Below, piece by piece: positions 35,111-45,908 of a DNA stretch of 64,000 bases. Origin of the DNA: Gordius sp. MW1. Its lineage: Eukaryota > Nematomorpha > Gordioida > Gordea > Gordiidae. The notes under the pieces are model-generated. The model was not told where the DNA came from. It saw only the letters and a list, made by a program, of their open reading frames with translations, and made no database searches. Both the position numbers and the translations under genes were made by a program. The stretch lies in the NCBI GenBank assembly GCA_964036665.1, contig OZ038532.1, positions 8,370,001 to 8,434,000 on the forward strand. Direction: 5' to 3'. Each line of letters opens with the position of its first letter. Position 1 is the stretch's first letter.

Positions 35111-36344
35111 ATGATTGAAGATTTAGAATTTGATAGGAAAACATTGGTGGAAGGAACAAGGAGGGATGCACAATTAAATTCTGTTATTGATATGATCCGT
35201 TGCAATTGGAGCAAACCTGCCAACGATGCAACTATTCGTAAGTTATTTTACCCAAAGAAAAATGAATTATCCGTTGAAAATAATTTACTTTACTGGCAAA
35301 ATCGGTTAGTGGTTCCAGAAAATTTAAAGCAAGCTGTGCTCGAGAATCTGCACACCGGACATCCGGGGATATCGGGCATGATTGACCTAGCAAAATTTTA
35401 TTGCTGGTGGCCAAATATTAACGATGATATTGAAAACTTTGTTCACAGGTGTCAAAGCTGCCAACAAACTCGACCGAATATGGCCGAATCTCCCTTATAT
35501 TTATGGCCTACTACGGAAGAGTCAATGGACCGGGTACATATCGATTTGGCTGGTCCAGTTAACCAAAAATATTGGCTAGTATTAGTAGATGCGTATTCGA
35601 AATGGCCAGAAGTAAGGATTTTAAATTCGCTACATTCAGATGGAATTATCAAGGCGTTGCGGGAATGGTTTGCACGGTTAGGAGTGCCTAGGGTCATAGT
35701 CACGGACAATGGGGGTCAATTTGGACAAGAATTCGCAATTTTCACAAGAGCAAACGGAATTAAACACGTTCGGACATCCCCATATCACCCAAAATCTAAT
35801 AACTTATGTGAAAGATTTATTAAGACTTTGAAAATGCGGTTTTACTCTACTTTTAAGACAAATCGAGATGAAGAAAAGTCGATTGCTCAAGTCTTGATGA
35901 CTTATAGACTGACTCCCCATAAAAACTACCAGCGTGTCTCCTAGTGAATTAATGTTCAAAAGAAGAATAAGGTTCTCCTTGGACCAGCTACGTCGATCAG
36001 GTAGAGAGATAACAATAGATAATATGTGGAAGCAGAAATATTATCACGATAGGAAGGCTTTTTACCGTACCTTTGAGGAAGGAGATAAAGTATGGGTAAA
36101 AAATGAAATGGAAAAAGGTTGGCACGCTGGAGTGGTCAATCACAAAAAGAATGATTGGTCCTGGGCCGAAGGGCGAGTAAAGCGGAAGCATGCAGACCAG
36201 TTAAGAAGAGCATTGGGGAATGTAACGAACTGGATAGGGGGTGATGACGAGAGTGAAGGACGAGAACAAGTCACCACGGCAATTAGTCCACGACCGCAGC
36301 GACGACGCCAACCTCCAAGAAGATACGATGAAGAATATTATTAA
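35111..36344 (+). pseudogene. gypsy integrase remnant
   Basis: The zinc-binding domain has the HHCC residues (LHTGHPGISGM, then HRCQSCQQ). The catalytic core has the D,D,E residues in HIDLAGP, VTDNGGQF and SNNLCERFIKTLK. A frame change near 35,935-35,945 separates the core from a C-terminal part with KYYHDRKAF, EEGDKVWVKN and a basic tail that stops at about 36,344. Most of the 277-codon first segment is uninterrupted, making this the best preserved part of the element. Confidence 0.9.
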
Positions 36345-36347
36345 CTT

Positions 36348-36356
36348 AGGGGGGAC
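36348..36356 (+). promoter_or_regulatory. Polypurine tract of the gypsy element
   Basis: AGGGGGGAC lies just upstream of the 3' LTR start at 36,360, the expected location of the plus-strand primer. Confidence 0.7.
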
Positions 36357-36359
36357 TAT

Positions 36360-36490
36360 TGTAATATACTGTTAAGCGTTCCTTGTGTATATATATTTAT
36401 GCTACATATGTTTTCCTGGTTCTGAATACATTACTATTGTCCGGTTGTTATAATTCCATATCGGAATCCTTTATATGAATAAATACTATA
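36360..36490 (+). repeat. 3' LTR of the gypsy element
   Basis: 131 bp, from TGTAATATACTGTTAAGCG to GAATAAATACTATA, followed by target duplication GTGGC at 36,491-36,495. It carries a single ATTACTAT, confirming that the 5' LTR insertion duplicated this octamer. Confidence 0.95.
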
Positions 36491-36491
36491 G

Positions 36492-36800
36492 TGGCCTTAT
36501 AATTTCAAACTGAGGAATGGGTTGAGAAGTTCTAAATTGAGGAATGGGTTGAGAAGATTCCAAAATAGAGTTTGCACTAACACCTAAAAAATCACTTCAG
36601 AAATCTACTTGGTGGCCTTATAATTCTAAACTGAGGAATGGGTTGTGAAGGTCTAAATTGAAGAATGGGTTGAGAAGTTTCCAAAATAGAGTTTGCACTA
36701 ACACCTAAAAAAATTAGAATACACTTCAGAAATCTACTTGATGGCCTTATAATTCTAAACTGAGGAATGGGTTCAGAAGTTAATAAAACAGGCATAATAG
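36492..36800 (+). repeat. Tandem repeat of about 125 bp, two and a half copies
   Basis: Units begin TGGCCTTATAATTCTAAACTG (36,492, 36,612 and 36,738). Each contains a ~27-bp subrepeat AACTGAGGAATGGGTTGAGA. The gypsy element inserted at its edge. Confidence 0.85.
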
Positions 36801-37154
36801 AGTTTGCAATTAAATCTTAAAAATTAAATTATACAATTCCAAAATTACGACGGAAAAGCTGAAAATCTTTAGTTAGGATTTGTCTAAAATACGGGTGAGT
36901 TTTTTTTAAGGATTTAGGATAAATCTGTGCGGGAAAAACGTTCAAGTTGGAATTTTGCCACTATTTAATTGGTTGTCAATATCAGACGTTATGTCACATA
37001 CCTCCAAAACTTTGATAACTTTTGATTGGTTTGCCATTGGCATTCTGAAGCATTGGCATTATGGACGATTGTCTTTTTGAACAGAAGCTTAATTAAATGA
37101 ATCCTGGATGGGATTTTCGTGAGTTTAATAATATTTTAATAAATTTTGAAAGTG

Positions 37155-37448
37155 TTAAAAAGTTTAAAACGAGTTAAAATTAGTCGCCTTTTACACGATA
37201 TTGCAAAAGAATTAGTAATATCATTCGGGGCATTAACATCTATAAAGTCATGCTCTAAGCTCATAAAAGCTAAGGAAGATAACCTATCTTGTCCAATAGT
37301 GAAGATAAATTTTAATTCGTTTTAGCAATGAGAACGATCTTCCGCATGAACACGAAGTTATTGGGATAGTTAAAATTATTTTAATCAAAATAATAAAATT
37401 TGGAAAAACTGTTGAGGGTAAAATTTTAAAAAGCGAAAATATATCATT
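37155..37448 (-). pseudogene. hAT transposase C-terminal (dimerisation) fragment
   Basis: On the minus strand a short frame reads FPNFIILIKIILTIPITSCS and then GRSFSLLKRIKIYL. This is the hallmark hAT C-terminal dimerisation motif (usually LTIPVTSASAERSFSKLKLIK..LR). After a frame change near 37,290 it continues with GQDRLSSLAFMSLEHDF, also typical of the family. The conserved Glu before RSFS is Gly here. The 5' side is cut by the 4.6-kb foldback starting at 37,460; a few more codons are found beyond 42,088. The rest of the transposase is gone. It is the only hAT coding trace seen in a window rich in hAT-like elements. Confidence 0.8.
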
Positions 37449-38040
37449 GCATTTTATTTTATTCGAAGGTAAAGTATTAAACTCGGGCCTTCGGCCCTCG
37501 TGGGAAGGGGGAGAAGGGAAGGGAAGAGGGGAAGGGAAGGGAAGGGGGGACGACTCATCTGTACTTCGTATAAATGTATCATATTTGCTATGCAAATTAT
37601 GGGCGAGAAAGGTGGGAAGGGGCGAGAATGCCTATAGGGGGGTATTAAATGCCTAATGATTAATTAATTATTTATACAAATTTTCCATTATAGGCAAAAT
37701 GTAATATAGGCAAAATGTAATATAGGCAAGGGTTAGGGTTAGATTTAGTGTTTGCATCTAGTTGCGTAATACATGTTATATTATGCCAAAAACCAATCAG
37801 AACCTTTAAAAATATAGCCGGTTAATGTGTATTTATACGCCGTTTCAAATAGTTCCCAAAATGAGCAAAATGAAATATAGGCTTAAAAAAATCAAAAATA
37901 TATTATAGATAATTTAACAAATATCAACAAGAACAAAATATTTTAATTTAAGCAATTAATAGGTACTTGTAGGGGAGGGCATAGGGTAATTATCAATAGT
38001 AACCTATTCAAAAACGAAAAATTTTCGATTTATTTGGCCA

Positions 38041-38880
38041 ATGATTATTTTTTCATTGGTCGCCAGCGGAAGGTCAAAAAAATGTTATGCTATTTATAAG
38101 TGATATAATATTCAAAAATATTTTGAGGTCTAATAGCTCAGTGGATTGAACGTCTGACTAGCTTCAATGGTTATACTATATATAAAATTTGGCCAATGGT
38201 CACTTTTTCTCTATTGGTCAGTACCAACAGATACTCTATAAGTCAATGATAGCCAAAAAAACGGAAAAAAAAATTTTGATGCTCACTTTGGCCAATGGTC
38301 ATTTTTTTCCATTGGTCAGCAGCCAGCACACGGTAAAAGTGGATATAAATTCATAAGAGTAAAAAAACGAAAAAAAAATTTTCGAATCACATTTTGGCCA
38401 ATGGTCTTTTTTTCCATTGGTCAGCAGCCAGGACACGGTAAAAGTGGATATAAATTCATAATAGTCAAAAAAAAACGAAAAAAAAAGTTTTCGAATCACA
38501 TTTTGGCCAATGGTCATTTTATTCCATTGGTCAGCAGCCAGCGGACGGCCAAAAAGTCATAATAGCAATGGTAGGAACAGGAACAATCATAATAGTCAAA
38601 ATAAACGAAAAAAATAATTTCGATTCACATTTTGGCCAATGGTCATTTTTTCCATCGGTCAGGAGCCAGCGGACGGCCAAAAAGTCATAATAGCAATGGT
38701 AGTAACAGGAACAATCATAATAGTAAAAAAAAAACGAAAAAATAAACTCGGATTCACATTTTGGCCAATGGTCATTTTTTTCATTGGTCAGCAGCCAACG
38801 GACGGCCAAAAAGTCTTATTATCAATGATAGTAACAAGAACAATCATAAGAGTCAAAAAAACTCCGGGATTCTAACCCAA
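38041..38880 (+). repeat. ~120-bp tandem units with internal CCAAT/ATTGG palindrome
   Basis: Six or seven units, each with GGCCAATGGTCATTTT, CCATTGGTCAGCAGCCAGC and GACGGCCAAAAAGTCATA. CCAATGG and CCATTGG within a unit are complementary, so each unit can form a small hairpin. Mirrored copies lie at 40,530-41,610, and others at 51,720-51,900 and 53,560-54,420. Open frames here are repeat by-products. Confidence 0.9.
38127..38172 (+). other. tRNA-like 5' half with Pol III box A
   Basis: GGTCTAATAGCTCAGTGGAT matches an acceptor strand, T8-A9, D-arm and box A (TAGCTCAGTGG at 38,134-38,144). A possible anticodon arm with AGC follows. The T-arm is missing and the sequence runs into the repeat, so this is a tRNA-derived fragment such as a SINE head, not a tRNA gene. 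The mirrored arm lacks it. Confidence 0.55.
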
Positions 38881-39909
38881 AAACTAGTTAAATTGTATAG
38901 CAATTAAAAGTAAACAACTTTTATTTATGTTTATTATATAACATTGGTCAGCAGCCAGCGGACGGCCAAAAAGTCATAATAGCAATGGTAGAAACAGGAA
39001 CAATCATAATAATCAAAAAAAAACGAAAAAAATAATTTCGATTCTTGGCCAATGGTCATTTTTTTCATTGGTCAGCAGCCAGCGGACGGCCAAAAATTCT
39101 TATTATCAATGATAGTAACAAGAACAATCATAAGAGTCAAAAAAAACTCCGGGATTCTAACCCCAAAACTAGTTAAATTGCATAGCAATTAAAAAGTAAA
39201 CAACTTTTATTTATGTTTATTATATAACTAGTTAAATTGCATAGCATTAAAAGTAAACAATTTTTATCTATGTTTATTATATAATAGATAATTTAACAAA
39301 TTTTATATATAACACACCGAGGGAGATAGAGATGAGGGGTGGGGCACCTCTTATGCATTAATTTAAAAAATAACACAGCGAGGGAGATAGAGATGAGGGG
39401 TGGGGCACCTCTTTCTCATGCATTAATTTAAAAAAGCGATAACCTAATATACCCAATGCACATAGGGAGGGTAACGGACAACGGACAACGGACGGACGGA
39501 CACCAAAAAACGAGCCCATAAATTGCATAGCAATTAATAATATAACATAATTTTTTGCCATATTATTTCGGCATCTTGCAGTTCTAATATAATGGTTAAT
39601 TATTTATGATAAAAGAGATTTATCGCAAAAAAAGGGATTAGGGGTTTAAACCTTCTAAAGACTTATATAAATTACAATTAATTTCCTAAAATCTTATATT
39701 TATTTGCTATTCTATAGATGATAGGATAATATAAATTAATTAATGAATTGGTAGATTTACAAGAGTAAAAAGTGTCATAATTTTTTTATTTTATACGTTT
39801 AGACGGTAAAAATGAAATATCAAAATGTGAAGCTTAATCTTTCGCGTTATTATAAAGAATGGAATTATATCGACTCAAAAATTTTATAAAATTTGCATTT
39901 TTCATTGTT

Positions 39910-40930
39910 AATTGCTATGCAATTTATGGGCTCGTTTTTTGTTGTCCGTCCGTCCGTCCGTCCGTCTGTCCGTCCGTCCGTCCGTCTCTCCGTCCGTCTC
40001 TCCGTCTGTCCGTCCGTTCGTCCATCCCTATCTATTTGCATTGGGTATATTAGGTTATCGATTTTTTAAATTAATGCATGAGAAAGAGGTGCCCCACCCC
40101 TCATCTCTATTTCCCTCGCTGTGTTATTTTTTAAATTAATGCATAAGAGGTGCCCCACCCCTCATCTCTATCTCCCTCGCTGTGTTATATATAAGATTTG
40201 TTAAATTATCTATTATATAATAAACATAAATAAAAGTTGTTTACTTTTAATTGCTATGCAATTTAGCTAGTTATATAATAAACGCAAATAAAAGTTGTTT
40301 ACTTTTAATTGCTATGCAATTTAACTAGTTTTTGTTATATAATAAACATAGATAAAAGTTGTTTCCTTTTAATGCTATGCAATTTAACTAGTTATATAAT
40401 AAACATAAATAAAAGTTGTTTACTTTTTAATTGCTATGCAATTTAACTAGTTTTGGGGTTAGAATCCCGGAGTTTTTTTGACTCTTATGATTGTTCTTGT
40501 TACTATCATTGATAATAAGAATTTTTGGCCGTCCGCTGGCTGCTGACCAATGAAAAAAATGACCATTGGCCAAAATGTGAATCGAAATTATTTTTTTCGT
40601 TTTTTTTGACTACTATGATTGTTCCTGTTTCTACCCTTGCTATTATAACTTTTTGGCCGTCCGCTGGCTGCTGACCAATGTTATATAATAAACATAAATA
40701 AAAGTTGTTTACTTTTAAATGCTATGCAATTTAACTAGTTATATAATAAACGCAAATAAAAGTTGTTTACTTTTAATTGCTATGCAATTTAACTAGTTTT
40801 TGTTATATAATAAACATAGATAAAAGTTGTTTCCTTTTAATGCTATGCAATTTAACTAGTTATATAATAAACATAAATAAAAGTTGTTTACTTTTTAATT
40901 GCTATGCAATTTAACTAGTTTTGGGGTTAG
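39910..40930 (-). repeat. Inner half of the right foldback arm, with 58-bp tandem units
   Basis: From TTGCTATGCAATTTATGGGC and a CCGT-repeat (39,946-40,020) it passes through two GGTGCCCCACCCC copies. Two blocks of ~58-bp units (TTGCTATGCAATTTAACTAG; 40,200-40,460 and 40,690-40,920) follow, separated by one CCAAT-type unit. The block duplication is specific to this arm. Confidence 0.85.
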
Positions 40931-42088
40931 AATCCCGGAGTTTTTTTGACTCTTATGATTGTTCTTGTTACTATCATTGATAATAAGACTTTTTGGCCGT
41001 CCGTTGGCTGCTGACCAATGAAAAAAATGACCATTGGCCAAAATGTGAATCCGAGTTTATTTTTTCGTTTTTTTTTGACTATTATGATTGTTCCTGTTAC
41101 TACCATTGCTATTATGACTTTTTGGCCGTCCGCTGGCTCCTGACCGATTGAAAAAATGACCATTGGCCAAAATGTGAATCGAAATTATTTTTTTCGTTTT
41201 TTTTTGACTATTATGATTGTTCCTGTTCCTACCATTGCTATTATAACTTTTTGGCCGTCCGCTGGCTGCTGACCAATGGAATAAAATGACCATTGGCCAA
41301 AATGTGATTCGAAAACTTTTTTTTCGTTTTTTTTGACTATTATGAATTTATATCCACTTTTACCGTGTCCTGGCTGCTGACCAATGGGGAAAAATGACCA
41401 TTGGCCAAAATGTGATTCGAAAATTTTTTTTTCGTTTTTTTTACTCTTATGAATTTATATCCACTTTTACCGTGTGCTGGCTGCTGACCAATGGAAAAAA
41501 ATGACCATTGGCCAAAGTGAGCATCAAAATTTTTTTTTCCGTTTTTTTGGCTACCATTGACTTATAGAGTATCTGTTGGTACTGACCAATAGAGAAAAAG
41601 TGACCATTGGCCAAATTTTTGATTTTTTTAATTAAAAATTGTTCAAATTCAACAAAAAATTTCTCCCAACAATTCTGCAAATTCTTAACATTGTGTTGTT
41701 TTATAATATAATGTTTGTTAGACCCATAATCACTAAAGGCCATAAAAACTAATGTAATACGAAACAAGATGCAAACACTAAATCTAACCCTAACCCTTGA
41801 CTATATTACATTTTGCCTTTATTACATTTTGCCTATAATGGAAAATTTGTATAAATAATTAATTAATCATTAGGCATTTAATACCCCCCTATAGGCATTC
41901 TAGCCCCTTCCCACCTTTCTCGCCCATAAATTGCATAGCAAATATGATACATTTATACGAAGTACAGATGAGTCGTCCCCCCTTCCCTTCCCCTCTTCCC
42001 TTCCCCTCTTCCCTTCCCCTCTTCCCTTCCCTTCTCCCCCTTCCCACGAGGGCCGAAGGCCCGAGTTTTCTTATACAGCATTTTATTT

Positions 42089-43157
42089 GTAATAATATAA
42101 TTAAAAGTTTCTTCAGCGACAAATAATTATAATTCTTAATTAAAATAATATTTAAAAAATTGCTTAAGGGGCCGAGGGGCCCAAGATTTTACTCTTGGGG
42201 GGATCATGGGGCGGTTTTTGCTCTTGGGGGGGGGGGGAGACGCCACTGATCGGAAAATTTAAAATTATTTGAAATTTAGAAAAATACTAATTTTAAAAAA
42301 TAGTCTTGTCCACATTAATGGGGTAATGTATTAATTATAAAGCCATTCTCTTATATTAGTCCTAGCCCTCCCCAATTTGAGTGCCACAAATAATTTTTTT
42401 AACCCTGCTTGGCTAAATTCTACCCTGCTCAATTCTTTTAAATCGGTTTTATACGCTTTCGCTAATTATATACTGCGTTATAAATTGAAATATTTATGAA
42501 ATATGTCAAGTTAACAACTATAACAAAACTGTTTTTAAGCATGCAATCATCCTAACTTCATAACTGACTTTGTTCATCGAAAAATTGTTTATAAGTAAAA
42601 GGGAATTTTAGCATTGTGTTAATTATGATAGAAAATTTTTTAACTAAATATATGAAATAATTATTTGGTCATATGGCTTGTTATAAAAACCCGTAACAAA
42701 TTTGCTAATAAACATAAGTGCATAATGAGAATTTTATGACAACAATTTTCACCTGTGCCTCGAATGATATAATTCTTTCGTGGCCTGTTAGATCATGATA
42801 GTATAGTGCGCACGCGCAGGAATGCGTGCAGGTATAGGTGTGTAACTTATATTCCAATAGAGCCTATAGAAAACGAATTTTAACATGAAAAATATTGTTT
42901 TTAAAATAACATAATTACTAATCTCAATGCCAAATTTCTTATTAATTATTATGGATTTTATATCGATATTTTCGACGAATTATATGTGTATCCTTTACTT
43001 ATGATTATGCATGTGTTATAACAGCTGAAAATAAAACGGCAATCGGCAAGAAACTTGAGTTATTAAATAGACTCAAGATATTGATAGGGTGGGTAACAAA
43101 GCAAAGATATTCTAAATAAAACAAAATAAGATAGCATTATATGCCGTATTTTTTACA
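42089..43157. other. No intact gene; start holds a few hAT codons
   Basis: The first ~35 bp (minus strand) plausibly continue the interrupted hAT transposase. Positions 42,160-42,250 contain a G-rich segment ending GAGACGCCACTG, like the right end of the CAGGCGCGTA family. The rest is AT-rich with nothing recognised. Confidence 0.4.
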
Positions 43158-43161
43158 TTAA

Positions 43162-45590
43162 CCCGACAGGGACCAATGTAACTTTTAAGATACACCCATT
43201 TGATTAATGATTACTCAAAAAGTATTCATACAAAATGAATTTTTTAAATTAAATTTAACAAAAGAGGTTGCCAAATAAGCTCACACAACGTCTTTCCTTT
43301 CCGAATCCATTGTTTGAAAATTATACCATTCCAAAGTTCGCAATTTTGTATTTTTTGAACTCTTCCAAATTATTCAATTTAATGGAAAATCGAACGTGAG
43401 TGCAAAATATATTTTTGCATTTTCCTGAATAATAATTCTTGCTTAATATTTTGATATAAATATATTTTATTAATTATAAATATATCATAGTTGTTTTTAA
43501 GTTTTAAATATAACGTCACCTAAGAGTGACATTGGGTAGGGCATTTTGAACAATAAGATATTTACGTAGTTTTTGGCGATTTTAACGTTGTTTGTTAGCA
43601 CCTAAGCTATATTTTACAATTAAACTTTTGTAAGCCTATTTTTATTAAGTCTTGGTCCTCATTCCTTAATTTTATTAACAGCAAAAACAAAAAGTCAAAA
43701 AAGACGTTTGATTTTGTGTCTGTAATATAATTTTAATTTTATTATAAATTTTTAAAAATATTTGATTTAGAACATTAAATAACCTTTTAGAAGAAGTAGA
43801 ATATTCTAATTTAAATGTGGAACATGTTATCATATTTCCTCCAACCAACGATGGTGACACAGACCAAGAAAGTGGCGATGAAATGGAGGCTGATTTGGAT
43901 CATCTACCAAGATCAATGCTTACGTCTTCTATTAAGGTCATCCGTTCCTCAGACCTAGATAATTTAAATTGGCAAGATGATGAAAAGGTTTTTCCCCCGT
44001 GTGGTCGCAAAGAAGATAATAGGACTGACGTCGATGTCATGAATTTACCAACCACAGAAGATTATTTCGAACAAATTTTTACCGATGAAATTGTGACATT
44101 CATTGTAGTAATGACAAATCTATACGCTAAACAGCACACTTTAAATTTGAACTTTACAAAGGAGGAGATTAAAATTTATATTGCCATCTTACTTCTTACT
44201 GGATATTTGACTCCAAAAAATATTAAAATTTTTTGGGAATTAAAATCCGATTCTTACAATCAAAAGGTTTCATATGGAATGCGCCGCAACAGATTCAAAG
44301 AAATAACAAAGTATTTACATCTATGCGACAATTCAAATTTAGACTCGGTCGATAAATTCGCCAAAGTTCGACCTTTGATCTTTTAGATAAACGATTTAGG
44401 AATAATTTTAAATATGTAAAAACTTTAAATATTTCAATGGATGAAACCATCGTTCCCTACTATGGGCGCCATACTACGAAACAATTTATAAAAGGAAAGC
44501 CAATGCGCTTTGGGTATATACTCTGGACGGCCGCAACAAGGTCGCGATACCTTATTTTGACCTTTATCAGGGTTCATCATGTATTTTACCACAGCAAAAA
44601 ACTTTCGGTTTAGGGGGAGCTGTCATAATGAATCTTCTGGATAAATTATTAAATGAATATTCTCCTTATAATATTTATTTCGATAATTACTTCACAATCA
44701 CAAAATTATTAAATGCTCTTTCAAAAAAACATCGGTGCTACGGGAACCGTCAGGGTCAATCGAAATAAATGTCCTCTGGCAGATTCAAAAGTGCTTAAAA
44801 AAAAGGCCGAGGCTATTTCTAAAAAAGTAACTTCAAATATAGTTGCGATTCAATGGAATGACAATTGCATTGTCAACATGCTATCAAATTGTCATGGTAG
44901 CAATCCAATAACTAAAGTATCCAGAATAGGTTCAATAAATAAAGTAAAATCAAAAATTCCAGTCGATTGCCCATTTATGGTACAAATGTACAATAAATAT
45001 ATGGGTGGGGTTGATCGATTTGATCAGAACAATCTACAAGAATTTCTTAGAGGTAAAAAATGGTATTTTCCTTTGTTAGCATTTGGAATAGGTACGGTCT
45101 GCCAAAATGCATGGCAAATTTACAACTCAAACAATGATTATTAGTCATTATGCAACTTCCGAAGATCGATTGTGATGTCATATTTCAGGAAATATGGTAT
45201 TCAACTTAAAAGAAACGTGTATTCGAGTTTAACGAAATATAAATCTAACATAACAAAGCATCAAAAAGAACCCTGTTCTCAGAGGCGTTGTAAAGTTTGT
45301 AAGAAGGCCACTCGCCTAAAATGTTCATAATGTATCGCCGGATTGCATTTAAAATGTTGGGCGACCTATCATGAATTATAATTATTTATATTGTAGCTGA
45401 TTTTAATAAAAAATTTAATGTTGCATTTTTGGCCTTCCCAATGTCACTTTTAGGTGACACCCCTCTATCTACCCGGGGTCATTATTTTTCAAAAAAAATT
45501 CAGTTGATTTGTTGTTACTATACCCTAGTGACCCTAGAAACTTATTTTTTAATAAAATTTAACCGGCAAAAATTAGTGGTTTCTGTCGGG
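43162..45590 (+). mobile_element. piggyBac-family DNA transposon
   Basis: It starts CCCGACAGGGACC and ends TTTCTGTCGGG, flanked on both sides by TTAA (43,158-43,161 and 45,591-45,594), the invariant piggyBac target. Inside lies a longer subterminal inverted repeat: GTCACCTAAGAGTGACATTG near 43,514 and its complement near 45,440-45,462. The 2.43-kb length and single transposase gene are typical. The transposase is broken, so it is immobile unless helped in trans. Confidence 0.95.
43817..45375 (+). pseudogene. piggyBac transposase, frameshifted
   Basis: The 189-codon N-terminal part (43,817-44,386) has the acidic leader and the DDE_Tnp_1_7-type region (YFEQIFTDEIVTFIV, KFAKVRPL). After a stop at 44,384 the sequence continues in another frame with the first catalytic Asp in SMDETIVPYYGR (codon 44,440) and KPMRFGY. 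The second Asp is in YFDNYFT (44,682) and the third in MGGVDRFDQ (45,013); all three survive. Frame changes near 44,390 and between 44,560 and 44,710 separate them. The C-terminal cysteine-rich domain (45,290-45,375, CIAGLHLKCW) lies after the stop at 45,142 and has further stops. Confidence 0.9.
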
Positions 45591-45908
45591 TTAAGATAAA
45601 AAGCGCCAATCTTATAAATAAGCAACCTGAAAACAACCGCATAGAATATTGTTTAAATCTAAGAATAAACCATAGCTTGCAATATTCTATGACTCATTTC
45701 AATACAACTAAATCACTAATATATTTTTAATTTTAAGGTCAATTAATTTTGGCGAATAGAGCTTTATATCAAATCCAAGCTATCAAGTTAGTCGAGATAA
45801 GTTAGCTTAAATGATGCGCACATTAATTGGTCGCTAAATTGCCTTTCAAATTTATGTCCGAAGAGGGTAAACTTTAAGGTAAGGAATGCAATGCACCAAT
45901 CAAAATAG

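Larger units (their letters stand above)
23746..36490 (+). mobile_element. Full-length but dead Ty3/gypsy element with two nested insertions
   Basis: Two LTRs of 131 bp flank gag, protease, reverse transcriptase, RNase H and integrase. The target duplication GTGGC is perfect (23,741-23,745 and 36,491-36,495). The 5' LTR is split by a 377-bp insertion and gag by an 8,458-bp insertion. Without them the internal part is about 3.6 kb. The LTRs differ at about seven positions, so it is not recent. No envelope gene is present. The gag start codon lies only two bases after the LTR and no convincing primer-binding site is seen. Confidence 0.95.
37460..42077. mobile_element. 4.6-kb foldback made of two inverted TTGCTATGCAA-family arms
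   Basis: The left arm (about 37,478-39,535) and right arm (about 39,910-42,065) are inverted copies of the same element around a ~375-bp centre. Outside to inside they share: a GGGCCTTCGGCCC segment with a GA-rich tract, GTAATATAGGCAA units, the GGCCAATGGTC tandem units, AACTAGTTAAATTGCATAGC units, GGGGTGGGGCACCTC, and GGACGGAC followed by GAGCCCATAAATTGCATAGC. The whole is flanked by the 11-bp direct repeat GCATTTTATTT (37,449-37,459 and 42,078-42,088), consistent with one insertion into the hAT gene fragment. Arms differ in tandem copy number. No enzyme is encoded. Confidence 0.75.

Noticed and set aside
37727..37745. Telomere-like GGGTTAGGGTTAG
   Set aside because: Only two units, mirrored at about 41,785 as part of the foldback arms. 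Similar CTAACCCTAACC runs at 5.7 and 23.95 kb belong to dispersed elements.
39946..40020. CCGT repeat as a regulatory or coding feature
   Set aside because: Simple sequence that is a standard part of the TTGCTATGCAA element end.
38299..41767. Open frames on both strands in the CCAAT-type tandem units
   Set aside because: The same peptides recur from mirrored repeat copies on opposite strands, so they reflect repeat sequence and not genes.
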